Assembly (NCBI RefSeq): GCF_030586465.1
Contig: NZ_JAUQYP010000001.1
Location: 1,419,446 to 1,483,445 of the forward strand
DNA from: Actinotalea lenta
GTDB lineage: Bacteria; Actinomycetota; Actinomycetes; Actinomycetales; Cellulomonadaceae
Length of the DNA stretch: 64,000 nt
Direction: 5' to 3'
Shown here: positions 25,321-36,650 of the stretch, piece after piece
Layout: every line of letters starts with the position of its first letter
Position numbering within the stretch: position 1 is the stretch's first letter
Program-made: the position numbers and the translations under genes
Notes under the pieces: model-generated
Told to the model about the DNA's origin: nothing
The model's database searches: none
What the model saw: only the letters and a program-made list of their open reading frames with translations

Positions 25321-26213
25321 GCCATCTGGGCAGTCTGGTCAGCGCGCTGGCCGACGGACAGCTGCGGCCGGAGGAGGCCGAGCGCGCGCTGGCCCACGTC
25401 GCCGTCTGCACCGAGTGCGCCGACGAGCTCGCCGCCGCCCGGGCCGCGCGTGCCGCGCTCGCCTCAGCAGGTGACCTCGCGCCCGACGCGGACCTCACCG
25501 CCCGGCTCCTCGCGCTCGCGGACAGCCCGCCGGCCGAGCCGCCGTCCGCCCGCTCGCCGCGCCCCCCACGACCGGGGCCCGGGACCGGCTCGCTGCCCAT
25601 CCCCGGCACGGGCTCGCGCGCCGGCGCCTTGTCCGGCGGTGTCGCGCAGCGGCGGTCGCGTGTGCCGATGGTGGCGGCGGTGCTCTCCGGGGTGCTTCTC
25701 TTCGCGCTCTTCGCGCTGGGCAACGAGCCGGACATCACCTTCGCGCCCCGTCCCGCGGACGCGCTGTCGACCCTGCACGACGCGGCCGTGGCGGCCGACG
25801 GTGGTCGGGATGGCCTGGCCGCCCTCGACTCCTGGTTCGCGGCCCACCCCTGGGCGGTTCAGGCCCGCGTGCCGGACGGGTACCGCCTCGCGGCGGCGCG
25901 CACGACGAGCCACCGGGTCGAGCTCGATCTCGAGGGACCGGACGGCATGGTCGTGGTGACCCAGACCCGTGGCAGGCTCACCGGCGGCGGGGTGGCCGTC
26001 GAGGTGGGCGGGCACCGCGTGCTCCAGATGGGTGATGGCCCGGCACTCCTGGCCTGGCAGTCCGGTGACGCGGTCGTCTCGGTGGTTGCCGAGGGGCCGC
26101 CCTGGGCGGCGACACCGGTGGTCGCCGCCTATCCTGTCGAGTCGTACGACGGCGGGGCCCCGGCGCGGGTGACCCGCGGGTGGCAGATCCTGACGGCGTG
26201 GAGCGGCTCGTGA
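25317..26213 (+). CDS. rseA: Zinc-containing anti-sigma factor (RseA-like)
   Basis: 298 residues. The N-terminal cytoplasmic anti-sigma domain has the ZAS motif His27-x3-Cys31-x2-Cys34. A Pro-rich linker (about 70-110) precedes one membrane helix (about 117-135), and an extracytoplasmic C-terminal domain of about 160 residues follows. M. tuberculosis RseA is soluble, so the membrane anchor and sensory-looking outer domain differ from it. ATG 25317 overlaps the sigE stop and the gene stop overlaps the htrA GTG, so all three are translationally coupled. It should hold SigE inactive until stress, probably under proteolytic control, which is inference. Confidence 0.87.
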   Translation: MSHLGSLVSALADGQLRPEEAERALAHVAVCTECADELAAARAARAALASAGDLAPDADLTARLLALADSPPAEPPSARSPRPPRPGPGTGSLPIPGTGSRAGALSGGVAQRRSRVPMVAAVLSGVLLFALFALGNEPDITFAPRPADALSTLHDAAVAADGGRDGLAALDSWFAAHPWAVQARVPDGYRLAAARTTSHRVELDLEGPDGMVVVTQTRGRLTGGGVAVEVGGHRVLQMGDGPALLAWQSGDAVVSVVAEGPPWAATPVVAAYPVESYDGGAPARVTRGWQILTAWSGS

Positions 26214-27616
26214 GCGATGACGGCAACGCGGAACGGCCCGCGCCGCAGGACCCGGCGCCGGAGCGGCCGGCATGGCCCTCCGACCCGTACGCGCGGCCGG
26301 CGCAAGGCCCGGCGGCGCCTGCGGCGCCCGGAGCCCACCCGGACCCGCGTCAGTCGTCAGGTGTCCCCTCCGGCGCCACGCAGCGGCAGCCTTGGGTCGC
26401 GGGTCATGTTCCGCCGGCCGTCCCGATGGACCCGCCCCGACCGCAGCCGTGGGGGCCGCCCGGCGATCGTCCTCCGGTCGCCGGACCGGTGTGGGCCGCG
26501 GACTCCTGGGGCAGGCCGCCCGCGCGACGCCGGTCCGCGAGCGCGTGGTGGGTGGTGCCCGCCCTCCTCGTCGCGCTCATCGCCGGGGCGGCAGGCGGGT
26601 TCCTGGGGACCCGGCTGACCGACCGGCCGCAGGCCCAGCTCCCGCCCGCCGCGACGGTACGCCCCGACGGGGGCGACCTGACCGGCGTCTCGGCGATCGC
26701 CGCCGAGGTCCTGCCCAGCGTGGTGCTCATCGAGGTGCGCGGCTCGACCGGGGAGGGCACGGGCTCCGGCTTCGTCCTCCAGTCCGACGGGTACCTGCTG
26801 ACCAACGCCCACGTTGCCACGGCGGACGTCGGTTCCGGCCGCGCCATCACCGTGGTGTTCTCCGACGGCAGCCAGACGGACGCCGACCTGGTCGGCTACA
26901 CGACCGACTACGACCTGGCAGTGCTCAAGGTCGACCGGACCGGGCTGACGCCGCTGACGCTGGGCGACTCCGACCAGGTCGTGGTGGGCGACCCGGTGGT
27001 CGCGATCGGCGCACCCCTGGGGCTGCAGGGCACCGTGACGACCGGGATCGTCAGCGCGAAGAACCGTCCGGTCACCGCGGGAGACGCCAACTCGCCCGCG
27101 TTCATCAATGCGATCCAGACCGACGCGGCGATCAACCCCGGCAACTCCGGTGGCCCGTTGGTCAACGCGGCCGGCGAGGTCATCGGCATCAACTCGGCCA
27201 TCGCCCAGCCGCCCGGCACGAGCGTCGGGGGCCAGGCAGGGAGCATCGGCCTGGGCTTCGCGATCCCGGCCAACCAGGCCCGGCACACGGCCGAGCAGCT
27301 CATCGAGACGGGTTCGGCCACCTACCCGGTCATCGGTGTGCTCATCGACACCACCTATACCGGTGAGGGGGTGCAGGTCGCCGACCGGGCGGTCGACGGC
27401 CAGCCCGCGGTCACCCCGGGCGGCCCGGCCGACCGTGCCGGTCTCCAGCCGGGCGACGTCATCCTCGCGATCGACGGGCGCCCCGTCACGCAGGCCGACG
27501 AGCTGATCGTGGCGATCCGCGCCAAGCAACCGGGGGACACCGTTGTCCTGCGGGTGCGCAGCGGAGGTGCCGAGAACGACGTCCGGGTGGTGCTCGCCGA
27601 GAATGCTTCCGGCTGA
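26210..27616 (+). CDS. htrA: HtrA/DegP-type membrane-anchored serine protease with PDZ domain
   Basis: 468 residues: a Pro-rich cytoplasmic tail (about 1-105), one membrane helix (about 112-133), a trypsin-like protease domain with His201 (TNAHV), Asp235 (DYDLAVLK) and Ser313 (GNSGGPLV), and a C-terminal PDZ domain (about 370-465, PADRAGLQPGDVILAIDG). It degrades or refolds misfolded envelope proteins and may signal to RseA. GTG 26210 is chosen for its GTGA overlap with the anti-sigma stop; GTG 26180 in the same frame is the alternative. tatB follows 18 bases later. Confidence 0.92.
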   Translation: MSDDGNAERPAPQDPAPERPAWPSDPYARPAQGPAAPAAPGAHPDPRQSSGVPSGATQRQPWVAGHVPPAVPMDPPRPQPWGPPGDRPPVAGPVWAADSWGRPPARRRSASAWWVVPALLVALIAGAAGGFLGTRLTDRPQAQLPPAATVRPDGGDLTGVSAIAAEVLPSVVLIEVRGSTGEGTGSGFVLQSDGYLLTNAHVATADVGSGRAITVVFSDGSQTDADLVGYTTDYDLAVLKVDRTGLTPLTLGDSDQVVVGDPVVAIGAPLGLQGTVTTGIVSAKNRPVTAGDANSPAFINAIQTDAAINPGNSGGPLVNAAGEVIGINSAIAQPPGTSVGGQAGSIGLGFAIPANQARHTAEQLIETGSATYPVIGVLIDTTYTGEGVQVADRAVDGQPAVTPGGPADRAGLQPGDVILAIDGRPVTQADELIVAIRAKQPGDTVVLRVRSGGAENDVRVVLAENASG

Positions 27617-27622
27617 GGGACG

Positions 27623-27628
27623 TACCCT
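27623..27628 (+). promoter_or_regulatory. Leaderless-type -10 of tatB
   Basis: TACCCT six bases before GTG 27635. Confidence 0.5.
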
Positions 27629-27634
27629 GACCCG

Positions 27635-27931
27635 GTGATCAACCCCAGCGAGCTGCTCGTGCTGCTCGTGCTGGCCGCTGTCGTGGTCGGCCCGGAGCGG
27701 CTGCCGCGGTACGCGGCGCAGCTCGGCAGGCTGGTGCGCGACGTACGGGCGTACCTGGCCACCGCCCGGGAGCGGGTGGTCGAGGAGACCGGGCTGGACT
27801 GGGAGGAGCTCGACCCGAGGCGCTACGACCCGCGCCGGATCGTGCGCGAAGCCCTCGAGGACGAGCCTGCCCGCAAGCCGCACTCCGTGCCCTTGGTCGG
27901 TCCCGCCCCGTTCGACGACGAGGCGACCTGA
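27635..27931 (+). CDS. tatB: Sec-independent protein translocase subunit TatB
   Basis: 98 residues. One N-terminal membrane helix with the GPE hinge (VVVGPERLPRYAAQLGRL), then an amphipathic helix (VRDVRAYLATARERVVEET) and a short charged C-terminus, the TatA/B architecture. As part of the twin-arginine system it receives folded, RR-signal substrates with TatC. tatC and tatA are not in the window. GTG 27635 lies 18 bases after htrA and six bases after TACCCT. The position next to htrA matches Rv1224, which favours TatB over TatA. Confidence 0.88.
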   Translation: MINPSELLVLLVLAAVVVGPERLPRYAAQLGRLVRDVRAYLATARERVVEETGLDWEELDPRRYDPRRIVREALEDEPARKPHSVPLVGPAPFDDEAT

Positions 27932-29550
<1,619 letters not shown>

Positions 29551-29588
29551 CGCTGGTCGCACCGCGGGCCGCGTCGCGCGCGACGCCC

Positions 29589-29594
29589 TAGGGT
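29589..29594 (+). promoter_or_regulatory. Leaderless-type -10 of the YihY gene
   Basis: TAGGGT seven bases before GTG 29602. Confidence 0.55.
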
Positions 29595-29601
29595 CGAGGG
29601 G

Positions 29602-30585
29602 GTGACCGAGAGCCGTCGTGATGACACCCGTGCCCCGGACGGCGCCGGGCAGGCGCACCTCGCTGCCGCCGGTGCCACGGGGGAACCGTCCGTGGAGCAC
29701 CAGCGCGGCCTGGTCGCGCGCGCCAAGGCGCTGCTGGATCGTGTGCAGCGCACCCGGCCGCTGCGGGCGAACTCGCGGTTCGGCCGCAGCGGAGGCGGCG
29801 TGCTCACGGGCGGGATCGCGTACTCGGCGCTGTTCAGCGTCGCCGCTGGGCTGACGCTCGGGTGGACCGTGTTCATGGCGGTGCTCGGCGGCAACCACCA
29901 GCTGCGTCAGCAGGTGCTCGACGCCATCGACGCGTCGCTGCCGGGGCTGGTCAAGACAGGCAGCGGCTCGGGTGTCTTCTCGCCCTCCGACCTCCAGCTC
30001 ACCCCGACCCTGACCGTCACCGGTGTGGTGGCGATCGTGGTGCTCATCGTCAGCGCGATGTCCGCGATGGCGGCGCTGCGCACCGGGGTGCGCGCGATGT
30101 TCGGCGAGCCCCCGACGGCTGGCAACCCGTTCCTGGCCCAGGCCAGGGCACTGGCAGGGTTCGTCGGGATGGCGCTGGCGATCTTGTTGTCCGCCGTGCT
30201 GAGCATCGCCACGACGTCCGCGGCGGACTGGCTGCTGGGACTGGTCGGCTGGACGGGGGCCGGAGCCGCCTTCGTGGTGCGCGTGCTGGGCCTCGCGGTG
30301 TCGTTCGTCGTGGACATGGCCACGTTCGTGCTGGTGGTCGAGGTCCTGGCGAACCAGCGACCGGCGTGGCGTGATCTGCTGGGCGGCGCGGCGATCGCCG
30401 CGTTCGGGATCGGGGTCGTGCGTTACCTAGGTACGTCCGTGGTGGCCGGGGCGGCCTCCAAGAACCCCCTGCTCGCGTCGGTCGCGGTGGTCGCGACCCT
30501 GCTCGTGTGGATCAACCTGATCGCACGCATCGTGCTGCTCTCGGCCGCCTGGGTCGCCAACCCGCCCCACCCCGACGACGCGTGA
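29602..30585 (+). CDS. YihY/BrkB family inner-membrane protein
   Basis: 327 residues with six predicted helices and the YihY pattern (GGVLTGGIAYSALFSVAAG, LLVWINLIARIVLLSAAWVA). The family was once called RNase BN, which is wrong; its function is unknown, possibly transport or lipid handling. GTG 29602 directly follows a TAGGGT -10. The stop is followed by a bidirectional-looking hairpin before sdhB. Rv3335c beside trpS is the mycobacterial counterpart. Confidence 0.87.
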   Translation: MTESRRDDTRAPDGAGQAHLAAAGATGEPSVEHQRGLVARAKALLDRVQRTRPLRANSRFGRSGGGVLTGGIAYSALFSVAAGLTLGWTVFMAVLGGNHQLRQQVLDAIDASLPGLVKTGSGSGVFSPSDLQLTPTLTVTGVVAIVVLIVSAMSAMAALRTGVRAMFGEPPTAGNPFLAQARALAGFVGMALAILLSAVLSIATTSAADWLLGLVGWTGAGAAFVVRVLGLAVSFVVDMATFVLVVEVLANQRPAWRDLLGGAAIAAFGIGVVRYLGTSVVAGAASKNPLLASVAVVATLLVWINLIARIVLLSAAWVANPPHPDDA

Positions 30586-30600
30586 CCCCAGCACACCTGG

Positions 30601-30624
30601 CCCCGCGCACGTGCGTGAGCGGGG
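30601..30624. terminator. Bidirectional hairpin between the YihY gene and sdhB
   Basis: Arms CCCCGC/GCGGGG and inner CACG/CGTG with single-base mismatches around a TG centre. It occupies most of the 40-base gap between two convergent genes, so it can serve both. Confidence 0.6.
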
Positions 30625-30625
30625 G

Positions 30626-31384
30626 CTAGATGGCGCGGGTGATCATGGCCCGCTTGACCTCGGCGATCGCCTTCGTGACCTCGATGCCGCGCGGGCAGGC
30701 GTCGGTGCAGTTGAACGTCGTGCGGCAGCGCCACACGCCCTCGGAGTCGTTGAGGACCTCGAGCCGCTGGGTCGCCCCCTCGTCGCGGCTGTCGAAGATG
30801 AACCGGTGCGCGTTGACGATCGCCGCGGGCCCGAAGTACTGCCCGTCGGTCCAGAACACCGGGCAGGACGTGGTGCACGCGGCGCACAGGATGCACTTGG
30901 TGGTGTCGTCGAACCGTGCCCGCTGCTCGGGCGACTGCAGTCGCTCGCGGGACGGGGTGTTGCCGGACGTGATGAGGAACGGCATCACCTCGCGGAAGGA
31001 CGCGAAGAACGGGTCCATGTCCACCACGAGGTCCTTGACCACGGTGAGGCCCTTGATCGGCTCGATGACGATCGGCTTGTGCGGTGCGAGGTCCTTGAGC
31101 AGCGTCTTGCAGGCCAGCCGGTTGACGCCGTTGATCCGCATCGCGTCGGACCCGCACACGCCGTGCGCGCACGACCGGCGGAAGGTCAGCGAGCCGTCCA
31201 GCTCCCACTTGACCTTGTGCATCGCGTCCAGGACCCGGTCGGTGCCGTGCGCGGTCACGGTGAACTCCTGCCAGTACGGCACGGGTGCCTTGGCGTCCGG
31301 GTCGAAGCGGCGGATACGCAGCGTGACGTCGAAGGTCGGCACCTCGGCGGCCGAGGTGTCGGGGGAGGTGGCGGTCGCGGTCAT
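30626..31384 (-). CDS. sdhB: Succinate dehydrogenase iron-sulfur subunit
   Basis: 252 residues. The 2Fe-2S site has Cys72, Cys77, Asp80 and Cys92; Asp at the third position is also found in E. coli SdhB. Downstream clusters CILCAACTTSCPVF and CTDACPRGIEV bind the 4Fe-4S and 3Fe-4S centres. It passes electrons from SdhA to the membrane subunits in complex II. The ATG overlaps the sdhA stop (TGATG). Last gene of sdhCDAB. Confidence 0.96.
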   Translation of the reverse strand: MTATATSPDTSAAEVPTFDVTLRIRRFDPDAKAPVPYWQEFTVTAHGTDRVLDAMHKVKWELDGSLTFRRSCAHGVCGSDAMRINGVNRLACKTLLKDLAPHKPIVIEPIKGLTVVKDLVVDMDPFFASFREVMPFLITSGNTPSRERLQSPEQRARFDDTTKCILCAACTTSCPVFWTDGQYFGPAAIVNAHRFIFDSRDEGATQRLEVLNDSEGVWRCRTTFNCTDACPRGIEVTKAIAEVKRAMITRAI

Positions 31385-33165
31385 CAGTACTTGCGCTCCA
31401 TCGGCTGGTAGCGGGTGACGGTGACGGGCTTCTTGTCGAGCGTGATCTCGGTGTCCCCGTCGGCGGCGGGCCGGGCGTAGGCCATCGTGTGGTACATGAA
31501 CCCGTCGTCGTCCCGCTTGGGGAAGTCCTCCCGGAAGTGGCCGCCGCGCGACTCCTTGCGGGCCAGCGCCCCGACGACGACGACGCGTGCCAGGTCGAGG
31601 AGGAAGCCCAGCTCCACCGCCTCGAGCAGGTCGGTGTTGAACGTCGAGCCCTTGTCCTGGACGCCGATCGACCGGTAGCGGCGCCGCAGGTCGTCGACCG
31701 TCTCGAGCGCCAGGGTCAAGGACTCCTCGGTGCGGAACACCTGCGCGTGGGCGTCCATGGTCTCCTGGAGCGTCTGGCGGAGCTCGGCGACCTTCTCCCC
31801 GTCCGGGGCGTTGCGGATCCGGTCCAGCTCGGCCACGACCCGGGTGGCGGGGCCCTCAGGGAGCTCGAGGGCCTCGTGCTCGGCTGCGTAGGCTGCGGCG
31901 GAGATCCCGGCGCGCTTGCCGAACACGTTGATGTCCAGCAGGGAGTTGGTCCCCAGCCGGTTCGAGCCGTGCACCGACACGCACGCCACCTCGCCTGCGG
32001 CGAACAGGCCGCCGACCACGTCGGTGTTGGAACGCAGCACCTCGGCCTGGATGGTGGTGGGCACGCCGCCCATCGCGTAGTGCGCGGTCGGGTACACCGG
32101 GATCGGGTCCGTGAACGGCTCGATGCCCAGGTAGGTCCGTGCGAACTCGGTGATGTCCGGCAGCTTGGCCTCGATGTGCGCCGGCTCGAGGTGGGTGAGG
32201 TCGAGCAGCACGTAGTCCTTGCGCGGGCCGCAGCCCCGGCCCTCGCGCACCTCGTTGGCCATCGAGCGGGCCACGATGTCACGCGGCGCCAGGTCCTTGA
32301 TGGTCGGGGCGTACCGCTCCATGAAGCGCTCGCCCTCGGAGTTGCGCAGGATCGCGCCCTCTCCGCGCGCGGCCTCGGACAGCAGGATCCCCAGGCCCGC
32401 CAGGCCGGTCGGGTGGAACTGGAAGAACTCCATGTCCTCCAGTGGGAGCCCGGCGCGCAGGGCCAGCGCCATGCCGTCCCCGGTCAGGGTGTGCGCGTTG
32501 GAGGTGGTCTTGAAGACCTTGCCCGCACCGCCGGTGGCCAGCACCACGGAGGTCGCTCGGAACAGGTGGATCTCGCCGGTCGCGAGCTCGTAGGCCACCA
32601 CCCCGGCCACCCGGACAGGGGCGCCGGCTGCGGGCTGCTCCGCCGCGGTGAGGTCGCTGTCCAGCAGGATGTCCAGGACGTAGAACTCGTTGTAGAACTC
32701 GACCTCGTTCTTCACGCACTGCTGGTAGAGCGTCTGCAGGATCATGTGCCCGGTACGGTCCGCCGCGTAGCAGGCGCGGCGCACGGCGGCCTCGCCGTGG
32801 TTGCGGGTGTGGCCGCCGAACCGACGCTGGTCGATGCGCCCCTCGGGCGTGCGGTTGAACGGCAGCCCCATCTTCTCCAGGTCGAGCACGGCGTCGATGG
32901 CCTCCTTGGCCATCACCTCGGCGGCGTCCTGGTCCACCAGGTAGTCGCCTCCCTTGACCGTGTCGAAGGTGTGCCACTCCCAGTTGTCCTCCTCGACGTT
33001 GGCCAGCGCGGCACACATGCCGCCCTGGGCCGCGCCGGTGTGCGACCGGGTGGGGTACAGCTTGGACAGGACCGCCGTGCGGGCTCGCGCGGAGGACTCC
33101 AGGGCGGCACGCATGCCGGCACCGCCGGCGCCGACGATGACGACGTCGTAGTTGTGGGTCTGCAT
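31384..33165 (-). CDS. sdhA: Succinate dehydrogenase flavoprotein subunit
   Basis: 593 residues. N-terminal dinucleotide-binding [15 protein letters not shown], the covalent-FAD histidine His42 in [10 protein letters not shown], the catalytic region HPTGLAGLG and the arginine-bearing C-terminal helical domain. It oxidises succinate to fumarate. ATG 33165 starts the conserved [11 protein letters not shown]; the open frame continues upstream through sdhD but without conserved sequence. The stop overlaps the sdhB start. Confidence 0.96.
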   Translation of the reverse strand: MQTHNYDVVIVGAGGAGMRAALESSARARTAVLSKLYPTRSHTGAAQGGMCAALANVEEDNWEWHTFDTVKGGDYLVDQDAAEVMAKEAIDAVLDLEKMGLPFNRTPEGRIDQRRFGGHTRNHGEAAVRRACYAADRTGHMILQTLYQQCVKNEVEFYNEFYVLDILLDSDLTAAEQPAAGAPVRVAGVVAYELATGEIHLFRATSVVLATGGAGKVFKTTSNAHTLTGDGMALALRAGLPLEDMEFFQFHPTGLAGLGILLSEAARGEGAILRNSEGERFMERYAPTIKDLAPRDIVARSMANEVREGRGCGPRKDYVLLDLTHLEPAHIEAKLPDITEFARTYLGIEPFTDPIPVYPTAHYAMGGVPTTIQAEVLRSNTDVVGGLFAAGEVACVSVHGSNRLGTNSLLDINVFGKRAGISAAAYAAEHEALELPEGPATRVVAELDRIRNAPDGEKVAELRQTLQETMDAHAQVFRTEESLTLALETVDDLRRRYRSIGVQDKGSTFNTDLLEAVELGFLLDLARVVVVGALARKESRGGHFREDFPKRDDDGFMYHTMAYARPAADGDTEITLDKKPVTVTRYQPMERKY

Positions 33166-33185
33166 CACTCGTCCTTGGTCGCGGG

Positions 33186-33635
33186 TCAGCCCGCGGTGCA
33201 GAAGCTGGGCAGGAGGTCGGCGGGCGCGCCGGGCGGGCACGGGCTGAAGGTGAAGATCACCAGCGTGCCGAGCACCACGACCACCGCGAAGGCGACGGCC
33301 AGCAGGCCCATCAGGGTCAGCCGGGTCCCGGTGCGGGTCGCGTAGTCGTTGATGATCGTACGCAGGCCGTTGGCGCCGTGGATCATGGCCAGCCACAGGA
33401 TGAGCAGGTCCCAGACCTGCCAGACCGGCTTGGCCCACTTGCCCGCCACGAACCCGAAGTCGATCGCGCTGACACCGCCGCCGGAGACCAGGTTGGTGAA
33501 CAGGTGCACGAAGATCAGGATCAGCAGCAGCGCGCCGGACGCCCGCATGAAGACCCATGAGTAGAGCTCGGTGTTGGGGCGTCGCGCGCGGCGCGGGCTG
33601 CGCGGCGCGGCGAGGGTCGGGGTGCTGGCGGCCAT
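33186..33635 (-). CDS. sdhD: Succinate dehydrogenase membrane anchor subunit
   Basis: 149 residues with three helices (about 28-50, 68-88, 104-126). The [14 protein letters not shown] segment and a histidine in LIFVHLF fit heme/quinone-binding SdhD. The ATG at 33635 is preferred over GTG 33638 because GGAGG lies six bases upstream; it overlaps the sdhC stop. Together with SdhC it anchors complex II and reduces menaquinone. Confidence 0.9.
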   Translation of the reverse strand: MAASTPTLAAPRSPRRARRPNTELYSWVFMRASGALLLILIFVHLFTNLVSGGGVSAIDFGFVAGKWAKPVWQVWDLLILWLAMIHGANGLRTIINDYATRTGTRLTLMGLLAVAFAVVVVLGTLVIFTFSPCPPGAPADLLPSFCTAG

Positions 33636-34015
33636 CACTCACCTCCGAAGACGTTGCCGAGGTGCACCGGCAGGAAGCCGGCCATGAGGATGACGAACAG
33701 CGCCACGACGATCCAGGTCATCTGCCGCTGGTAGCGGGTGCCCCTGGACCAGAAGTCCACCAGCATCACCCGCACGCCGTTCAGCGCGTGGTACACCACC
33801 GCTGCCACCAGGCCGGCCTCGCCGAGGCCCATGATCGGGTTCTTGTACGTGCCGATCACGGCGTTGTACGCCTCGGGCGACACCCGGACCAACGACGTGT
33901 CGAGCACGTGGACGAGCAGGAAGAAGAAGATGAGGAAGCCGGTCACCCGATGGGCGACCCACGACCACATCCCCTCTCGGCCGCGGTAGAGCGTTCCGGC
34001 CGGCGCCTCGGGCAC
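33635..34015 (-). CDS. sdhC: Succinate dehydrogenase cytochrome b556 subunit
   Basis: 126 residues with three helices. The signature [20 protein letters not shown] with a histidine, and a second histidine in [12 protein letters not shown], are typical heme/quinone-site elements. GTG 34015 follows AGGAGGT by five bases; the frame continues upstream but without an SdhC-like sequence. First gene of the sdhCDAB operon, with a TAGAGT -10 about 70 bases upstream and manC divergent. Confidence 0.9.
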   Translation of the reverse strand: MPEAPAGTLYRGREGMWSWVAHRVTGFLIFFFLLVHVLDTSLVRVSPEAYNAVIGTYKNPIMGLGEAGLVAAVVYHALNGVRVMLVDFWSRGTRYQRQMTWIVVALFVILMAGFLPVHLGNVFGGE

Positions 34016-34083
34016 AGGGGACCTCCTGTCGACGGACGGCCCCGTCGTCGGGGCCCGGCATGCGGCGGGAAGCCGCACGCGCC

Positions 34084-34089
34084 ACTCTA
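34084..34089 (-). promoter_or_regulatory. Candidate -10 of the sdhCDAB operon
   Basis: TAGAGT on the minus strand, giving a leader of about 60 bases before the sdhC GTG and its Shine-Dalgarno. Confidence 0.5.
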
Positions 34090-34200
34090 GTGGTCCCTGG
34101 ATCGTTGGTCCCACGAGGCACGAGCGGAAGGGCCCGATCGGCCCACACCCATGGTGCGGCGACGCGACCGCCATGCGTGGGATCGCGCGCCACCACCTGG

Positions 34201-34206
34201 CAGGAT
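34201..34206 (+). promoter_or_regulatory. Leaderless-type -10 of manC
   Basis: CAGGAT six bases before ATG 34213. Confidence 0.4.
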
Positions 34207-34212
34207 CGCCCC

Positions 34213-35307
34213 ATGAGCGACGTTCTGCCCGGTTTCCGCGCCGTCGTGCCGGCAGGGGGTGCGGGCACCCGGCTGTGGCCGCTGTCCCGCGCCGGCTCGC
34301 CGAAGTTCCTGCACGACCTCACCGGCACCGGTCGCAGCCTGCTGCAGGACACGGTCGACCGGCTCACGCCGCTGACCGGCCCGCAGGGCGTGCTGGTGGT
34401 GACCGGCGCGGCGCACGAGGCCGCCGTCCGGGTCCAGCTGCCGGCGCTGGGGGCCGGCGCCGTGCTCGCCGAGCCGTCGCCGCGCGACTCGATGGCTGCG
34501 ATCGGGCTCGCCGCCGCGGTGCTCGCCGAGCGCGAGGGCGACGTCGTGCTCGGGTCGTTCGCGGCCGACCACGCCATCAGCGGGGAGGGCTTCGCGCGTG
34601 CCGTGTCCCAGGGGGTGCAGGCCGCCGAGGCCGGGTTCGTGACCACCGTCGGGATCGCCGCGACCGCGCCGTCGACGGCGTTCGGCTACATCGAGGCGGG
34701 CGAACCCCTCGCGGACGTCCCCGGGGCCTACCACGTCGCCGGGTTCACCGAGAAGCCCGACGCCGAGACCGCGGCGGCCTGGCTGGCGACCGGGCGCTAC
34801 CGCTGGAACGCCGGGATGTTCCTGGCCCGCGTCGAGGTGCTGCTCGGGCACCTGGCGCGGCTGCTCCCGGCGCTGCACGACGGCCTGCGCGAGATCGCGG
34901 CGGCCTGGGACACGCCGCGGCGCGGCGCGGTGCTCGAGGCGGTGTGGCCGGGTCTGCAACGGATCGCCATCGACCACGCGATCGCCGAGCCCGTCGCGGC
35001 GGCCGGCGGCGTCGCCGTGGTCCCGGGCGACTTCTCGTGGGACGACGTCGGCGATGTCGCTGCGCTGCGGGACCTGCTGCCCGGCGACCCGCACGTGCTG
35101 GGCGACGTCGACCAGGTGCTCGCCGTGGACGCCCCTGGCGCCCTCGTGGCCCCTGGTGCCCAGCGCCTGGTCGCCGTGCTCGGCGTGCCGGACGTGGTCG
35201 TGCTCGACACCCCGGACGCCCTGCTGGTCACCACGCGCGACCGCGCGCAGCAGGTCAAGGCGCTGGTCGACGCCCTGCGTGCACGGGGCCGCACCGACCT
35301 GCTCTGA
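34213..35307 (+). CDS. manC: Mannose-1-phosphate guanylyltransferase
   Basis: 364-residue nucleotidyltransferase with VVPAGGAGTRLWPLSR and SPKFL (GTP and metal site), EPSPRDSMAAIGLAA, FTEKPDAETAAAWL and the C-terminal WDDVGDV segment. It makes GDP-mannose from GTP and mannose-1-phosphate, a donor for mannosyltransferases. It lacks the C-terminal isomerase domain of bifunctional ManC. ATG 34213 follows CAGGAT by six bases. Divergent from sdhC. Confidence 0.92.
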   Translation: MSDVLPGFRAVVPAGGAGTRLWPLSRAGSPKFLHDLTGTGRSLLQDTVDRLTPLTGPQGVLVVTGAAHEAAVRVQLPALGAGAVLAEPSPRDSMAAIGLAAAVLAEREGDVVLGSFAADHAISGEGFARAVSQGVQAAEAGFVTTVGIAATAPSTAFGYIEAGEPLADVPGAYHVAGFTEKPDAETAAAWLATGRYRWNAGMFLARVEVLLGHLARLLPALHDGLREIAAAWDTPRRGAVLEAVWPGLQRIAIDHAIAEPVAAAGGVAVVPGDFSWDDVGDVAALRDLLPGDPHVLGDVDQVLAVDAPGALVAPGAQRLVAVLGVPDVVVLDTPDALLVTTRDRAQQVKALVDALRARGRTDLL

Positions 35308-35363
35308 GCGGTTCCCGCGCCGACGGCGAGGGCCCGCACCGGGCGGTTGCGGGGGCACCCCCC

Positions 35364-35369
35364 TAGGAT
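35364..35369 (+). promoter_or_regulatory. Leaderless-type -10 of the M20 amidohydrolase gene
   Basis: TAGGAT seven bases before GTG 35377. Confidence 0.55.
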
Positions 35370-35376
35370 CCGGGGC

Positions 35377-36600
35377 GTGCTGCCCACCATCGCTGCCGAA
35401 CGGATCGTCGCCCGCGTCGAGGCCTACCGGGCCGAGCTCGTCGAGCTGCGGCGCGACCTGCACGCCCACCCGGAGATCGGGCACTCCGAGCGGCGCAGCA
35501 CGGCGGTGGTCGCCGAGCGGTTGAGGGCCGCCGGCCTCGAGCCGCAGCTCCTGCCCGGCACCGGCCTGGTGTGCGACCTGGGCCCGACCGACGGCCCGCG
35601 GGTCATGCTGCGCGCGGACCTGGATGCCCTGCCGGTGCCGGACACCTGCTCGCACCCGTGGCGCTCCACCGTCGCCGGGTTGGCGCACGCCTGCGGGCAC
35701 GACGTGCACACGGCTGTCGTGCTGGGTGCCGGGCTCGTGCTCGCCGAGCTCGCCGACGAGGGGCTTCTCGACGTCGGCGTCCGGCTGCTCTTCCAGGCGG
35801 CCGAGGAGGTCCAGCCCGGTGGCGCGCTGGACGCCATCGCCGCCGGGGCCATGGACGGGGTGGCACGCGTGTTCGGCGTGCACTGCGACCCCAAGCTCGA
35901 CGTGGGCCTGGTGGGGACCCGGATCGGCCCGATCACCTCCGCGTCCGACCCGGTGACCGTGACCATCACGTCGGCCGGCGGCCACACCAGTCGGCCGCAC
36001 CTGACCGGCGACGTGGTGTTCGCGCTCGGCCAGGTGATCACCCAGGTGCCCGCGGTGCTCGGTCGCCGGCTCGACCCGCGGTCGGGCGTGAACCTGACGT
36101 GGGGGCTCGTGCACGCCGGTACCGTGCACAACGCGATCCCCGCCGCCGGACAGGTCAAGGGCAGCCTGCGCTGCCTGGACGCCGCGGCGTGGACGGACGC
36201 GGCGGCGGTGCTGAGGGAGGCCGTCGAGCACGTCACCGCGCCGTACCGGGTCTCGGTGGAGGTCCAGCACGAGCGCGGCGTGCCTCCCGTCGACAACGAT
36301 GAGACGGCGACCCGGATGCTGGACACGGCGGCGCGGGACGTGCTGGGACCGGATGCGGTGGTCCTGACCGAGCAGTCCCTGGGTGGGGAGGACTTCGGGT
36401 GGCTGCTGACCCGGGTGCCCGGCGCGATGGCCCGGCTGGGCACCAGAACCCCAGGTGGGCGCACGTTCGACCTGCACCAGGGCGACCTGGACGCCGACGA
36501 GCGGGCGATCTCCGTGGGGGCGCGGCTGCTGGTCCGCACGGCCCTGATGTCGACCGGAGACGTCCACCCGGGTGCCGCCCCGAACATTCCGGTTGCGTAA
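35377..36600 (+). CDS. M20 family amidohydrolase (AbgB/hippurate hydrolase type)
   Basis: 407 residues. The M20D pattern includes RRDLHAHPEIGHSE, MLRADLDALPV, CGHDVHTAVVLGA (metal His and Asp), FQAAEEVQPGGA (catalytic/metal Glu) and a dimerisation domain in the middle. It hydrolyses N-acyl amino acids or similar amides; substrate unknown. The AmiA1/AmiB1 genes sit near sdh and add in mycobacteria. GTG 35377 is placed just after a TAGGAT -10; GTG 35347 upstream lies before that promoter and is unlikely. Confidence 0.88.
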   Translation: MLPTIAAERIVARVEAYRAELVELRRDLHAHPEIGHSERRSTAVVAERLRAAGLEPQLLPGTGLVCDLGPTDGPRVMLRADLDALPVPDTCSHPWRSTVAGLAHACGHDVHTAVVLGAGLVLAELADEGLLDVGVRLLFQAAEEVQPGGALDAIAAGAMDGVARVFGVHCDPKLDVGLVGTRIGPITSASDPVTVTITSAGGHTSRPHLTGDVVFALGQVITQVPAVLGRRLDPRSGVNLTWGLVHAGTVHNAIPAAGQVKGSLRCLDAAAWTDAAAVLREAVEHVTAPYRVSVEVQHERGVPPVDNDETATRMLDTAARDVLGPDAVVLTEQSLGGEDFGWLLTRVPGAMARLGTRTPGGRTFDLHQGDLDADERAISVGARLLVRTALMSTGDVHPGAAPNIPVA

Positions 36601-36650
36601 CGACCGAGTCGTGGTATCAGAGGGCTCCCCGAAGTGGTCCTCTGCGCGAT

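Noticed and set aside
31489-33345. Long open frame on the plus strand across sdhA
   Set aside because: Shadow frame; the minus-strand SdhA shows FAD and active-site motifs and overlapping gene order.
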